NCBI GenBank assembly: GCA_009773555.1
Contig: WSXZ01000002.1
Coordinates: 1 to 64,000 of the forward strand
Length of the DNA: 64,000 nucleotides
Source of the DNA: Methylocystaceae bacterium
Lineage (GTDB): Bacteria > Pseudomonadota > Alphaproteobacteria > Rhizobiales > Beijerinckiaceae
Direction: 5' to 3'
How positions within the stretch are numbered: position 1 is the stretch's first letter; every line of letters starts with the position of its first letter. Below the pieces are notes generated by a model. The model ran no database searches, was not told where the DNA came from, and saw only the letters and a program-made list of their open reading frames with translations. Of the stretch, positions 56,895 through 64,000 are shown in pieces. The position numbers were made by a program, and so were the translations under genes.

Positions 56895-58769
56895 ATGAGG
56901 AAACTGCTGAATTCCGTGTCCCTGTTGTCCGTGCTGATCGCGGCGCCGATCGTGACGATGTCCGCTGCGACTGCCGAGGATAAGCTCGAAGCTCTGACCA
57001 AGAGCGAAGACAACTGGGCCATGCAGGGCAAGAACTACAGCTCCAACCACTACAGCACGCTGACCCAGGTCAACGCCGATAACGTCAAGAACCTCAAGGT
57101 CGCCTGGTCGTTCTCGACCGGTCTGCTCAGCGGTCACGAAGGTTCGCCGATCGTCATCGACGGCAAAATGTATATTCACACGTCCTTCCCCAACAATACG
57201 TTCGCGCTCAACCTCGACGATCCGACCCGCATTCTCTGGCAGCATAAGCCCAAGCAGAACGCCGCGGCGCGCGCCGTCGCCTGTTGCGACATCGTCAATC
57301 GTGGTCTCGCCTACTGGCCCGGCGACGGCAAGGCGCCCGCGCTGGTCGTGAAGACGCTGCTCGACGGCCATGTCGTCGCGCTCGACGCCAACACCGGCGC
57401 AGAATACTGGAAAATCGAAAACTCCGACTTCAAGGTCGGCTCCACGCTGACCGTCGCGCCGCACATCTATAAGGACATTGTGCTCATCGGCAGCTCGGGC
57501 GCCGAACTGGGCGTGCGCGGCTACATGACCGCCTATGACGTGCGCACCGGCGAGCAGAAGTGGCGCGCCTACGCGACCGGTCCGGATTCGGACGTGCTGA
57601 TCGGCGACGACTTCAACAAGGCCAATCCGCATTACGGTCAGAAGGGCCTCGGCACGGCGACCTGGGAAGGCGACGCCTGGAAAATCGGCGGCGGCACCAA
57701 TTGGGGCTGGTTCGCTTACGATTCGGGCACCAACCTCGTCTACTACGGCAGCGGCAATCCGGCGCCGTGGAACGAGACGATGCGTCCTGGCGACAACAAG
57801 TGGACGATGACCATTTGGGGCCGCGACCTCAACACGGGCGAGGCGAAGTTCGGCTATCAGAAGACGCCGCACGATGAATGGGACTATGCCGGCATCAACT
57901 TCATGATGCTCAGCGAGCAGAAGGACAAGGACGGCAAGCTGCGCAAGCTGCTGACCCATCCTGACCGCAACGGCATCGTCTATACGCTCGACCGTACCGA
58001 CGGCACGCTGGTCTCCGCCGACAAGATCGACGACACCGTCAATGTGTTCAAGAAGGTCGATCTGAAGAGCGGCCTGCCGGTGCGCGATCCGGAATATGGC
58101 ACGCGGATGGACCATCTCGCGAAGGACATCTGTCCCTCGGCGATGGGCTATCACAACCAGGGCCTCGACTCCTACGATCCCAACAAGGAGCTGTTCTTCC
58201 TCGGCGTGAACCACATCTGCATGGACTGGGAGCCCTTCATGCTTCCCTATCGCGCGGGTCAGTTCTTCGTCGGCGCGACGCTCAATATGTTTCCGGGTCC
58301 GAAGGGCGATCGTCAGAAGGCTGAAGGCCTCGGCCAGATCAAGGCCTACAACGCCATCACCGGCAAGTTCAAATGGGAGAAGATGGAGCGGTTCGCTGTT
58401 TGGGGCGGCACCGCCGCCACCGCCGGCAATGTCGTCTTCTACGGAACGCTCGACGGCTTCATCAAGGCCCGTCACAGCGACACCGGCGAACTGCTGTGGA
58501 AGTTCAAGCTTCCGTCCGGCGTCATCGGCCATCCGATCGTCTATCAGCACAAGGGCGTCGAATATCTCGCCATCATGTATGGCGTCGGCGGTTGGCCGGG
58601 CGTTGGCCTCGTGTTCGATCTCCAGGATCCGACAGCCGGCCTCGGCGCCGTTGGCGCCTTCAAGCAGCTCGCCAACTACACGCAGATGGGCGGCGGCGTG
58701 ATGGTGTTCTCGCTCGACGGCAAAGGCCCCTACGACGATCTGAGCGTGGGCGAATACAAGGCGAACTAA
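56895..58769 (+). CDS. mxaF: methanol dehydrogenase large subunit (calcium type)
   Basis: A 624-residue PQQ-dependent periplasmic enzyme that oxidises methanol to formaldehyde and passes electrons to cytochrome cL. It has a signal peptide (first 27 residues), the adjacent cysteine pair Cys130-Cys131 (VACCDIV) that forms the vicinal disulfide ring over PQQ, and the catalytic Asp330 in [11 protein letters not shown]. The residue two after it is Ala332; lanthanide-type XoxF has Asp there, so this is MxaF. Eight tryptophan-docking blades are suggested by repeated GxLxW segments. GGAGGA lies 9 bases before the ATG. Head of mxaFJGIRSAC. Confidence 0.98.
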   Translation: MRKLLNSVSLLSVLIAAPIVTMSAATAEDKLEALTKSEDNWAMQGKNYSSNHYSTLTQVNADNVKNLKVAWSFSTGLLSGHEGSPIVIDGKMYIHTSFPNNTFALNLDDPTRILWQHKPKQNAAARAVACCDIVNRGLAYWPGDGKAPALVVKTLLDGHVVALDANTGAEYWKIENSDFKVGSTLTVAPHIYKDIVLIGSSGAELGVRGYMTAYDVRTGEQKWRAYATGPDSDVLIGDDFNKANPHYGQKGLGTATWEGDAWKIGGGTNWGWFAYDSGTNLVYYGSGNPAPWNETMRPGDNKWTMTIWGRDLNTGEAKFGYQKTPHDEWDYAGINFMMLSEQKDKDGKLRKLLTHPDRNGIVYTLDRTDGTLVSADKIDDTVNVFKKVDLKSGLPVRDPEYGTRMDHLAKDICPSAMGYHNQGLDSYDPNKELFFLGVNHICMDWEPFMLPYRAGQFFVGATLNMFPGPKGDRQKAEGLGQIKAYNAITGKFKWEKMERFAVWGGTAATAGNVVFYGTLDGFIKARHSDTGELLWKFKLPSGVIGHPIVYQHKGVEYLAIMYGVGGWPGVGLVFDLQDPTAGLGAVGAFKQLANYTQMGGGVMVFSLDGKGPYDDLSVGEYKAN

Positions 58770-58878
58770 TCGCCTTCGTTCCATCGATCGCATCCGCTTG
58801 GGGCGGTTACGAGACGCCTGTTCGGACGCGCCCCCATGCGTCCGAGCAGGCGATCGAAATGATCACGGAAAGAAAGCC

Positions 58879-59712
58879 ATGTCGCGATTCACTCGCTTGC
58901 CCGTCGGCGCATGCTGCGCACTCTTCGTCGCCCTTGCGGCCATGAGCGCAGAAGGCGCGTCGCTCGGCGTTTCCGGCGACGCCGTCTCGAACGCCGCGAC
59001 CGCTTCGGCGGCAGAGCCGTCCGATCCCAGTACGCTTCGCATCTGCGCGGCGAAGAACCAGCCGCCGCTCTCGATGGAAGACGGCTCGGGACTTGAGAAC
59101 AAGATCGGCGTTGCGCTCGCCGACGCCATGAAACGCAAGCCGCAGTTCGTCTGGTCGCAGCAGCCGGCGATTTATCTCGTGCGGGATTCTCTCGACAAGA
59201 AGCTCTGCGACGTCGTCATCGGCCTTGATACCGGCGATCCGCGCGTCGCGACGTCGAAGCCGTACTATCGCACCGGCTATGTCTTCGTCAGCCGCGCCGA
59301 TCGCGACCTCGACATCAAATCATGGTCCGACGCACGTCTGAAAAAGCTCGGCCACATCGCCGTCGCCTTCGGCTCTCCGGGCGAAACGCTGCTCAAGGAT
59401 ATGGGCAAATACGAAGACAACATGGCCTATCTCTATTCCCTGGTGAATTTCAAATCGGCGCGCAATCAATACACGCAGATTGATCCCGCTCGCATGGTCG
59501 GGGAGGTGATCAGCGGCGCCGCCGACGTCGCGGTCGGCTTTGCGCCCGACGTCGCGCGCTACGTCAAGGCGTCATCGGCGCCGCTGCGGATGACGCTGAT
59601 AGAAGACGATGCGGCGAAGAGCAGTGGCGAAAAAGTGCCGCAGCGCTTCGATCAATCGGTCGCGGTGCGGCGCGACGACAAAGCCTTGCTGACTGAAATC
59701 AAAGATCGATGA
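58879..59712 (+). CDS. mxaJ: MxaJ, periplasmic binding-type protein, C-terminus frameshifted
   Basis: A 277-residue protein with a signal peptide and the MxaJ pattern: STLRICAAKNQPPLSMEDGS, then CDVVIGLDTGDPRVATSKPY and RDLDIKSWSDARLKKLGHIA. It has an extracellular solute-binding fold and is needed for methanol dehydrogenase assembly. The frame stops early at 59710-59712 (LLTEIKDR). The other frame goes on as [18 protein letters not shown] and ends at 59758, exactly overlapping the next start region. So the normal C-terminus is lost here by a small deletion or a sequence error. I prefer the ATG at 58879. Confidence 0.88.
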   Translation: MSRFTRLPVGACCALFVALAAMSAEGASLGVSGDAVSNAATASAAEPSDPSTLRICAAKNQPPLSMEDGSGLENKIGVALADAMKRKPQFVWSQQPAIYLVRDSLDKKLCDVVIGLDTGDPRVATSKPYYRTGYVFVSRADRDLDIKSWSDARLKKLGHIAVAFGSPGETLLKDMGKYEDNMAYLYSLVNFKSARNQYTQIDPARMVGEVISGAADVAVGFAPDVARYVKASSAPLRMTLIEDDAAKSSGEKVPQRFDQSVAVRRDDKALLTEIKDR

Positions 59713-59758
59713 CATCCTCAAAGCGGAAGGCGTTCCTCTTCTTCCCGTCACCCAATGA
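59702..59758 (+). pseudogene. mxaJ: displaced C-terminal codons of mxaJ
   Basis: Reads [18 protein letters not shown] and a TGA. This is the usual MxaJ ending (ID.IL..EGVPLLP) but out of frame with the main ORF; some residues just before it may also be missing. Its stop overlaps ATG 59755 by ATGA-type contact, the spacing expected of the ancestral operon. Confidence 0.75.
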
Positions 59759-59793
59759 TGCGCCGCGCGCAAACGAAAAACAGGACGAAATAC

Positions 59794-60375
59794 GTGTCGA
59801 ATAGCAAAAGAAGCGTTTCCCTGTCCCTCATTGGCGCTGCGGCCTGTTTGGTAGCGCTCGGCGCCATCGCGCAGACCGCAGGGATCACATTCCGCAACAC
59901 GATCACGGGCGAGGTGCTGAACTTTGATGACGCGCTGCCGGAGGGAAAGGACACCGCAGGCGTCAAGGAATTCATGACGTCGGGCAAGAATCCCTATAAC
60001 GAGGATGCAAGCTGTCTGAAGCTGGGCGAACAGCTCTTTCTTTCCGCCTGCTCCGGCTGTCACGGCCACCTCGCCGAAGGAAAGATCGGGCCCGGCCTCA
60101 ACGACGCCTACTGGACCTATCCGCAGAACGAGACCGACGAAGGCCTGTTCTCGACGATCTATGGCGGCGGGCAGGCGTCGATGGGGCCGCAGTACCAGAA
60201 CCTCACGCTCGACGAAATGCTGAAGGTCATGGCCTGGGTCCGTCACGTCTTCAAGGAAGCGCCGGAGAAGGCGAGCTGGCTGACGGACGCTCAGCGCAAG
60301 TCTTTCAAACCCTACGCCGGCCATGAGACGCTGCCGGACAACCCGACTGGCAAATGTCAGGAAAAGGCGAAGTAA
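59794..60375 (+). CDS. mxaG: cytochrome cL, electron acceptor of methanol dehydrogenase
   Basis: A 193-residue cytochrome with a signal peptide ([20 protein letters not shown]) and one haem c motif CSGCH in [20 protein letters not shown]. The cL-type pieces [35 protein letters not shown] and [14 protein letters not shown] are present. It accepts electrons from MxaF/MxaI in the periplasm. I prefer the GTG at 59794 (AGGA 8 bases upstream, good signal peptide); ATG at 59755 is the other choice. Confidence 0.95.
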   Translation: MSNSKRSVSLSLIGAAACLVALGAIAQTAGITFRNTITGEVLNFDDALPEGKDTAGVKEFMTSGKNPYNEDASCLKLGEQLFLSACSGCHGHLAEGKIGPGLNDAYWTYPQNETDEGLFSTIYGGGQASMGPQYQNLTLDEMLKVMAWVRHVFKEAPEKASWLTDAQRKSFKPYAGHETLPDNPTGKCQEKAK

Positions 60376-60443
60376 GCCCCACGCCGCCGTCGCCGGAGGC
60401 GCAAACACCGAGGCGCAAGCCTCGCAAAAAGGAGGAAGCAGGG

Positions 60444-60734
60444 ATGCGTAAGATGCATTTCGCCGCGGCGCTCACCGTCGGCATTCTATTTAGCGCTGGC
60501 AGCGCGCTCGCCTATGACGGCACCAAGTGCAAGGCGCCCGGTAATTGCTGGGAACCCAAGCCGGGCTTCCCGGACAAGGTCGAGGGGTCGAAATACGACC
60601 CCAAGCACGACCCGAAGGAAATCGCCAAACAGCAGGCGTCAGTCCAGGCTATGGAAGAACGCAACAAGAAGCGGGTCGAGAACTTCAAGAAGACCGGCAA
60701 GTGGGAATATGACGTGAGCAAGATTGCTCAATAA
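60444..60734 (+). CDS. mxaI: methanol dehydrogenase small subunit
   Basis: A 96-residue protein with a signal peptide ending ALA before YDGTKCKAPGNCWEPKPGFP. The mature part is about 74 residues, rich in Lys, with the two cysteines of MxaI and a long helix (EIAKQQASVQAMEERNKKRV). It wraps round MxaF in the alpha2-beta2 enzyme. GGAGG lies upstream of the ATG at 60444; an upstream longer frame overlaps mxaG and is not needed. Confidence 0.96.
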   Translation: MRKMHFAAALTVGILFSAGSALAYDGTKCKAPGNCWEPKPGFPDKVEGSKYDPKHDPKEIAKQQASVQAMEERNKKRVENFKKTGKWEYDVSKIAQ

Positions 60735-60737
60735 GTT

Positions 60738-60832
60738 TCATCGCGACAAAAGCGCGATGATCTAGCGGCCACGATCTGGAGCCGGCGTATTCGACAACAG
60801 CGCATCGGCTCTATTCCCGAGATCGTGGCCGC
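60738..60832. promoter_or_regulatory. two hairpins between mxaI and mxaR
   Basis: First TCATCGCG ACAAAAG CGCGATGA (60738-60760), 8 perfect pairs. Then GCGGCCACGATCT (60765-60777) with AGATCGTGGCCGC (60820-60832), 13 perfect pairs enclosing a smaller GGAGCCG/CGGCTC pair. CTCTTTAT follows. They may reduce read-through or protect the mxaFJGI message from 3' decay. Confidence 0.75.
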
Positions 60833-60863
60833 CTCTTTATGTTTGGCGCGCTAAGGTCAAGCC

Positions 60864-61895
60864 TTGAACGAAACTCTGCACGTCGTCCAGAAGCTCTCCG
60901 ATTGGCGCGCGCGCGCCCTTGAGTTTGAACAGGAAATTCAAAAGGCGGTCATCGGCCAAGCGCGCGTCGTCAGGCTCGTGACGATCTGCATTTTCGCGCG
61001 CGGTCATGTGCTGATCGAAGGCGATGTCGGAGTCGGCAAGACCACGCTGCTGCGCGCCGTGTCGCGCGCGCTTGGCGGCGACTTCGCGCGCGTCGAAGGC
61101 ACCGTCGATATGATGCCGAGCGACATTCTTTATCATACCTATCTGGGCGAAGACGGCCGCCCCCGCGTCGATCCATCCGAGCTTCTCCGCCATGCGGAGA
61201 CGCTGCCGGTCTTCTTCTTCAATGAGATCAACCGCGCGCGCCCGCAGGTTCATTCGCTGTTGCTGCGGCTGATGGCCGAGCGCAGCGTGTCGGCGTTCAA
61301 CCGCGTGCATCACTTCCCCTATCTCAATGTGTTCGCTGATCGGAACATGGTGGAGCGGGAAGAAACCTTCGAACTGCCGGCGGCCGCTCGCGACAGATTT
61401 CTCATGGAAATTCTTATGGCCGCGCCGGACGATGAGGACGCGCGCCGCAGGCTGGTTTTCGATCCAGCGTTCCATGATACGGAAACGCTGCTCGAGAGGG
61501 TGAGTGCCGGAACGCTGGACTATCGCGAGACGCCTGCCATCGCGCGCGCGATCCAGACGCATGTGAGATCGAGCGACGCGCTTGAACGCTACGTGCTGAA
61601 CCTCTGGCAGGCGCTTGTCGAGCCAAGTTCGGCCGGCGTGTCGCTGCCGGACGTCGACCTCGACAGTCTCGTCAAGGGCGGCGCAAGTCCGCGCGGACTG
61701 GCGGCGCTTGTGCGCGCCGCGCGGGTGCGCGCCTGGCTCGAAGGGCGCGATTATCTTGTTCCGGAAGATGTGCGCGATGTCTTCATTGAAGTCATGGCGC
61801 ACCGCATCTTTGTCGATCCGATCCACGCTCTGCGCGGCGACGATATCGTCAAGCGGCTGTGCCGCGCGGCTTTCGACGCGACGCCCGTTCCATGA
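60864..61895 (+). CDS. mxaR: MoxR-type AAA+ ATPase
   Basis: A 343-residue MoxR ATPase: Walker A EGDVGVGKTTLL (about 52-63), Walker B LPVFFFNEINRA (about 112-123) and the family VNPFADRNMV-like NVFADRNMVERE. It works with MxaS, A and C to activate methanol dehydrogenase, probably by helping calcium insertion. The start is TTG at 60864 with AAGG 9 bases upstream. Its stop overlaps mxaS (ATGA). Confidence 0.93.
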   Translation: MNETLHVVQKLSDWRARALEFEQEIQKAVIGQARVVRLVTICIFARGHVLIEGDVGVGKTTLLRAVSRALGGDFARVEGTVDMMPSDILYHTYLGEDGRPRVDPSELLRHAETLPVFFFNEINRARPQVHSLLLRLMAERSVSAFNRVHHFPYLNVFADRNMVEREETFELPAAARDRFLMEILMAAPDDEDARRRLVFDPAFHDTETLLERVSAGTLDYRETPAIARAIQTHVRSSDALERYVLNLWQALVEPSSAGVSLPDVDLDSLVKGGASPRGLAALVRAARVRAWLEGRDYLVPEDVRDVFIEVMAHRIFVDPIHALRGDDIVKRLCRAAFDATPVP

Positions 61896-62737
61896 ATGCG
61901 ATCGTCGATATCCTATATCGACCGCGCGGTCGCTTTGCGGCCAACCACGTCGGCGCCCACACGTCGAGCGAGGTCGGCGGCTTTGGAGTCTTTCGCGACC
62001 AGGCGCCTTTCATGCGGCATCCGGACGCCCGCCGCATCGACCTTCGCGCGACGCTGCGCGATCCGTTCGGCGCAACCTATGTGCGCAGCTTCGAGCAAAG
62101 GGCGGCGATCGACGTTTACGCGCTCGTGGACCTTTCCGCCTCGATGGGGTTCGCCGGAGCCGTCAACCGATTTCAGGTCGCCGTCGATCTTTGCGGCGCG
62201 CTGGCGTATTCGGCGACGCGCAACGGCGATCGCTTTGGCGCGTTCGCTTTCAAGGAAACGCTGATCGGTCGCGCGACGCTGCCGGCGACCCGTTCGAGTA
62301 GGGCGGCGCTCGCCGGCGTCGAAAGGATCGGCGTCGAAACGCCCAGCGGATCGAGCGCCAAAGGCGTGCTCGACGCCGCGACGGCGCTCGGCGCCACGCG
62401 CAAGCTCGTGCTTCTCATTTCCGATTTTCGCTGGCCCGCGCAATTGATCGAGCAGGCGTTCGAAGCGCTTTCACTACATGATGTCGCGCCGCTCGTTCTG
62501 ATCGACTCTCTCGAAGCCGCGCCGCCGAAATGGGGCGTGCTGGAGCTTTGCGACAGCGAGAGCGGCCGCCGGCGGCTCCTGTTGATGAGGCCCGCGCTCC
62601 AGCGGCGCTGGGTTGAAGCCGAGCAGTTCCGTCGGCGAGTTCTCGCCCGCGCGTCTTCAAGACGCAGCCGCGCGCCGATTTTTATCCAGGACGGTTTCGA
62701 CGCCAGCGATCTCAGCATGCGGCTGACGGCGGCGTGA
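61892..62737 (+). CDS. mxaS: MxaS, DUF58 protein
   Basis: A 281-residue DUF58 protein: QAPFMRHPDARRIDLRATLR, then the metal-site-like VDLSASMGFAG, and later RKLVLLISDFRWPAQL. MxaS is a partner of the MoxR ATPase. Start and stop overlap mxaR and the mxaA leader. Confidence 0.93.
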   Translation: MNAIVDILYRPRGRFAANHVGAHTSSEVGGFGVFRDQAPFMRHPDARRIDLRATLRDPFGATYVRSFEQRAAIDVYALVDLSASMGFAGAVNRFQVAVDLCGALAYSATRNGDRFGAFAFKETLIGRATLPATRSSRAALAGVERIGVETPSGSSAKGVLDAATALGATRKLVLLISDFRWPAQLIEQAFEALSLHDVAPLVLIDSLEAAPPKWGVLELCDSESGRRRLLLMRPALQRRWVEAEQFRRRVLARASSRRSRAPIFIQDGFDASDLSMRLTAA

Positions 62738-62745
62738 GGCCTGCG

Positions 62746-63639
62746 ATGCGCATTGCATGTGTCGCCCTCATGCTCGCCGCGGCGCTTCCTGCGTTTGCCC
62801 AGGAAACGACGGTGCGCATCCGCTCGGCGCGCCCGTTCGGCTATTTCGTGGGCGATCTCATCCATGCGCGCATCGACGTCTCCGCGCCCGCGGACGCCGT
62901 GCTGTCGCGCGCCTCCTTGCCCAATCCAGGTCCGCTCACCGGTTCGCTCGATCTCCGGGACGTCAAACTTAGCGATAGCTCAGAAAGCGGCGCGCGCCTA
63001 TGGCGTCTCGATCTCACATATCAGAATTTCTATGTCGCGCTCGATGCGCGCGACATCGAGATTCCTGGGTTCGAACTCTCCATTTCGACGGCGACAGGCG
63101 CGCAGACCGTGGCCGTTCCCGCATGGAGGATTGGCGTTTCTCCTTTGCGGGAGATTGCGCCGCAGAAGCAAGAGCAGGCGTCGGATTATCTGCGTCCCGA
63201 CGGTTCGTCGGCATTCGTTGATGAAGCCACGCCGCTCAATCTGGCGTTCGGCGCAGGCGCCGCCGCCCTGCTGGCGCTCGCTCTTGTCGCGCGTGATCGT
63301 GCCTGGCCGCCCTTCCAGCAACGGAAGGCGCGAGTTTTTTCAGCGCTCGCGCGTCAAATTTCGACGCGGCGCGCCGCCGATGACGCGAATCTCGCGGTGG
63401 CGATTCAATCGGTGCACCGGGCGCTCGATCAGGCCAATGGCGCAATTCTGCTGTCAGGCGACCTTCCGGAGTTTCTCCGCAGACGTCCGGAGTTCAAGCC
63501 GCTGCGGGCCGACTTCGAGCGATTCTTCGAAACCTCGAAGCGGCTTTTTTTTGGCGGCGAAAGCTCGAAGGACGACTCTGCCGCGGAGCAGCTCGCGCAA
63601 TTTGTCGGCAGGCTCGCCAGGCAGGAGCGCGCAGGATGA
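62746..63639 (+). CDS. mxaA: MxaA
   Basis: A 297-residue protein with a signal peptide (MRIACVALMLAAALPAFAQE). The N-terminal half is a beta-rich periplasmic domain (FGYFVGDLIHARIDVSAPAD). One membrane span lies near residues 165-183 (LAFGAGAAALLALALVA), and a helical cytosolic domain follows. MxaA is required for calcium insertion into methanol dehydrogenase. ATG at 62746 with GAGG 6 bases upstream was preferred to GTG at 62734. Confidence 0.92.
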   Translation: MRIACVALMLAAALPAFAQETTVRIRSARPFGYFVGDLIHARIDVSAPADAVLSRASLPNPGPLTGSLDLRDVKLSDSSESGARLWRLDLTYQNFYVALDARDIEIPGFELSISTATGAQTVAVPAWRIGVSPLREIAPQKQEQASDYLRPDGSSAFVDEATPLNLAFGAGAAALLALALVARDRAWPPFQQRKARVFSALARQISTRRAADDANLAVAIQSVHRALDQANGAILLSGDLPEFLRRRPEFKPLRADFERFFETSKRLFFGGESSKDDSAAEQLAQFVGRLARQERAG

Positions 63640-64000
63640 GCGGCTTCGGCTTTGAGCACATCGAGCCGCTGTTCCTAGCGCCTTTGGCCCTGCTTCCACT
63701 GCTGCGGTCCGTCTTGCGCGGCGCGACGATCCCCTCGCTCCTCGCAGCGCCCGTCGACGGCCTTTCCGTCGTCGCCGGCATTCTTCTGAAGTTCTGCGGC
63801 GTCGTGGCCATCGGCGCCAGCCTACTCGGCGCAGCCAGCCCCTATGTCGCCGGCGCGGATGTCGAGCGCTTTTCCGAGGGCGCGCAGATCGTCATGCTGA
63901 TCGACCGCAGCGGCAGCATGAACGAGACCTTCGCGGGGCGAACGCCGTCTGGGGGGGAAGAGTCAAAAGCTGCGGCGGCAAGGCGCATTCTCAAGCGCTT
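63636..64000 (+). CDS. mxaC: MxaC, von Willebrand factor A protein, N-terminal part
   Basis: About 121 residues before the window edge. It begins MSGFGFEHIEPLFLAPLALL, has two hydrophobic spans, and then the MIDAS-type motif IVMLIDRSGSMNETF of a von Willebrand A domain. It overlaps the mxaA stop (ATGA). MxaC works with MxaR, S and A in enzyme activation. Confidence 0.92.
   Translation, partial: MSGFGFEHIEPLFLAPLALLPLLRSVLRGATIPSLLAAPVDGLSVVAGILLKFCGVVAIGASLLGAASPYVAGADVERFSEGAQIVMLIDRSGSMNETFAGRTPSGGEESKAAAARRILKR

Noticed and set aside
56895-58769. Lanthanide-dependent XoxF as identity of the large dehydrogenase subunit
   Set aside because: Ala follows the catalytic Asp by two residues (WDYAG), and mxaI and mxaJGRSA neighbours are present; XoxF carries Asp at that place.
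56823-58793. Minus-strand frame of 656 codons opposite mxaF
   Set aside because: mxaF is unmistakable on the plus strand; the antisense frame results from codon bias at third positions.

Overview
The window comes from a methanol-oxidising, GC-rich alphaproteobacterium, most likely a type II methanotroph or relative of the Methylocystis/Methylosinus kind. The evidence is the mxa (methanol dehydrogenase) cluster at the right end. Genus-level placement is inference from gene content and base composition.

Layout. (1) Bases 1-3,979 are host DNA: the start of an aldo/keto reductase, a KaiC-like ATPase followed by an overlapping hybrid histidine kinase, and a small unknown gene. (2) About 3,990-45,500 is one nearly complete transposable (Mu-like) prophage, read almost wholly on the minus strand. 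Its early end lies at the right: repressor on the plus strand, then a Ner-like regulator, a ParB-like protein, MuA and MuB, two DNA-binding proteins, a DnaA-domain-IV protein, a split Gam, GemA and a Mor-like activator. Next come a lysis region (RlpA-like protein, amidase, small membrane proteins, spanin-like protein), Mu-type packaging and head genes, a prophage-borne initiator-like tRNA, and a P2-type contractile tail: V, W, J, I, two fibres, sheath, tube, E/E' with a -1 frameshift signal, tape measure, U, X and D. A Dam-type methylase sits at the far left end, where Mu carries mom. The exact transposon ends were not resolved. (3) 45,540-47,710 is a lower-GC accessory stretch. It holds a three-gene Panacea (DUF4065) module with a palindrome over its promoter, a Cro-like regulator and a small unknown gene. 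(4) 47,700-52,360 has tRNA-Phe, four adjacent genes made only of peptidoglycan-binding repeats, a broken L,D-transpeptidase and an Old Yellow Enzyme. (5) 52,560-56,570 has a coiled-coil membrane protein, a DUF3617 protein, a pentapeptide-repeat protein, a dihaem cytochrome c and a trypsin-like protease. (6) 56,895-64,000 is mxaF-J-G-I-R-S-A-C, with C cut by the window edge.

How the genes work together. The mxa genes make the periplasmic PQQ/calcium methanol dehydrogenase (MxaF/MxaI), its electron acceptor cytochrome cL (MxaG) and the maturation factors (MxaR, S, A, C). Two hairpins between mxaI and mxaR may reduce read-through into the accessory genes. The prophage is a Mu head/replication module joined to a P2-like tail. 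Its genes are packed with 1-8 base overlaps (ATGA, GTGA, TGATG), which points to translational coupling. Points most worth checking: the Panacea module beside the prophage, the perfect 35-base palindrome inside the ParB-like gene, the plus-strand terminator between MuA and MuB, the single-base split of gam, the prophage tRNA, and the mxaJ frameshift.
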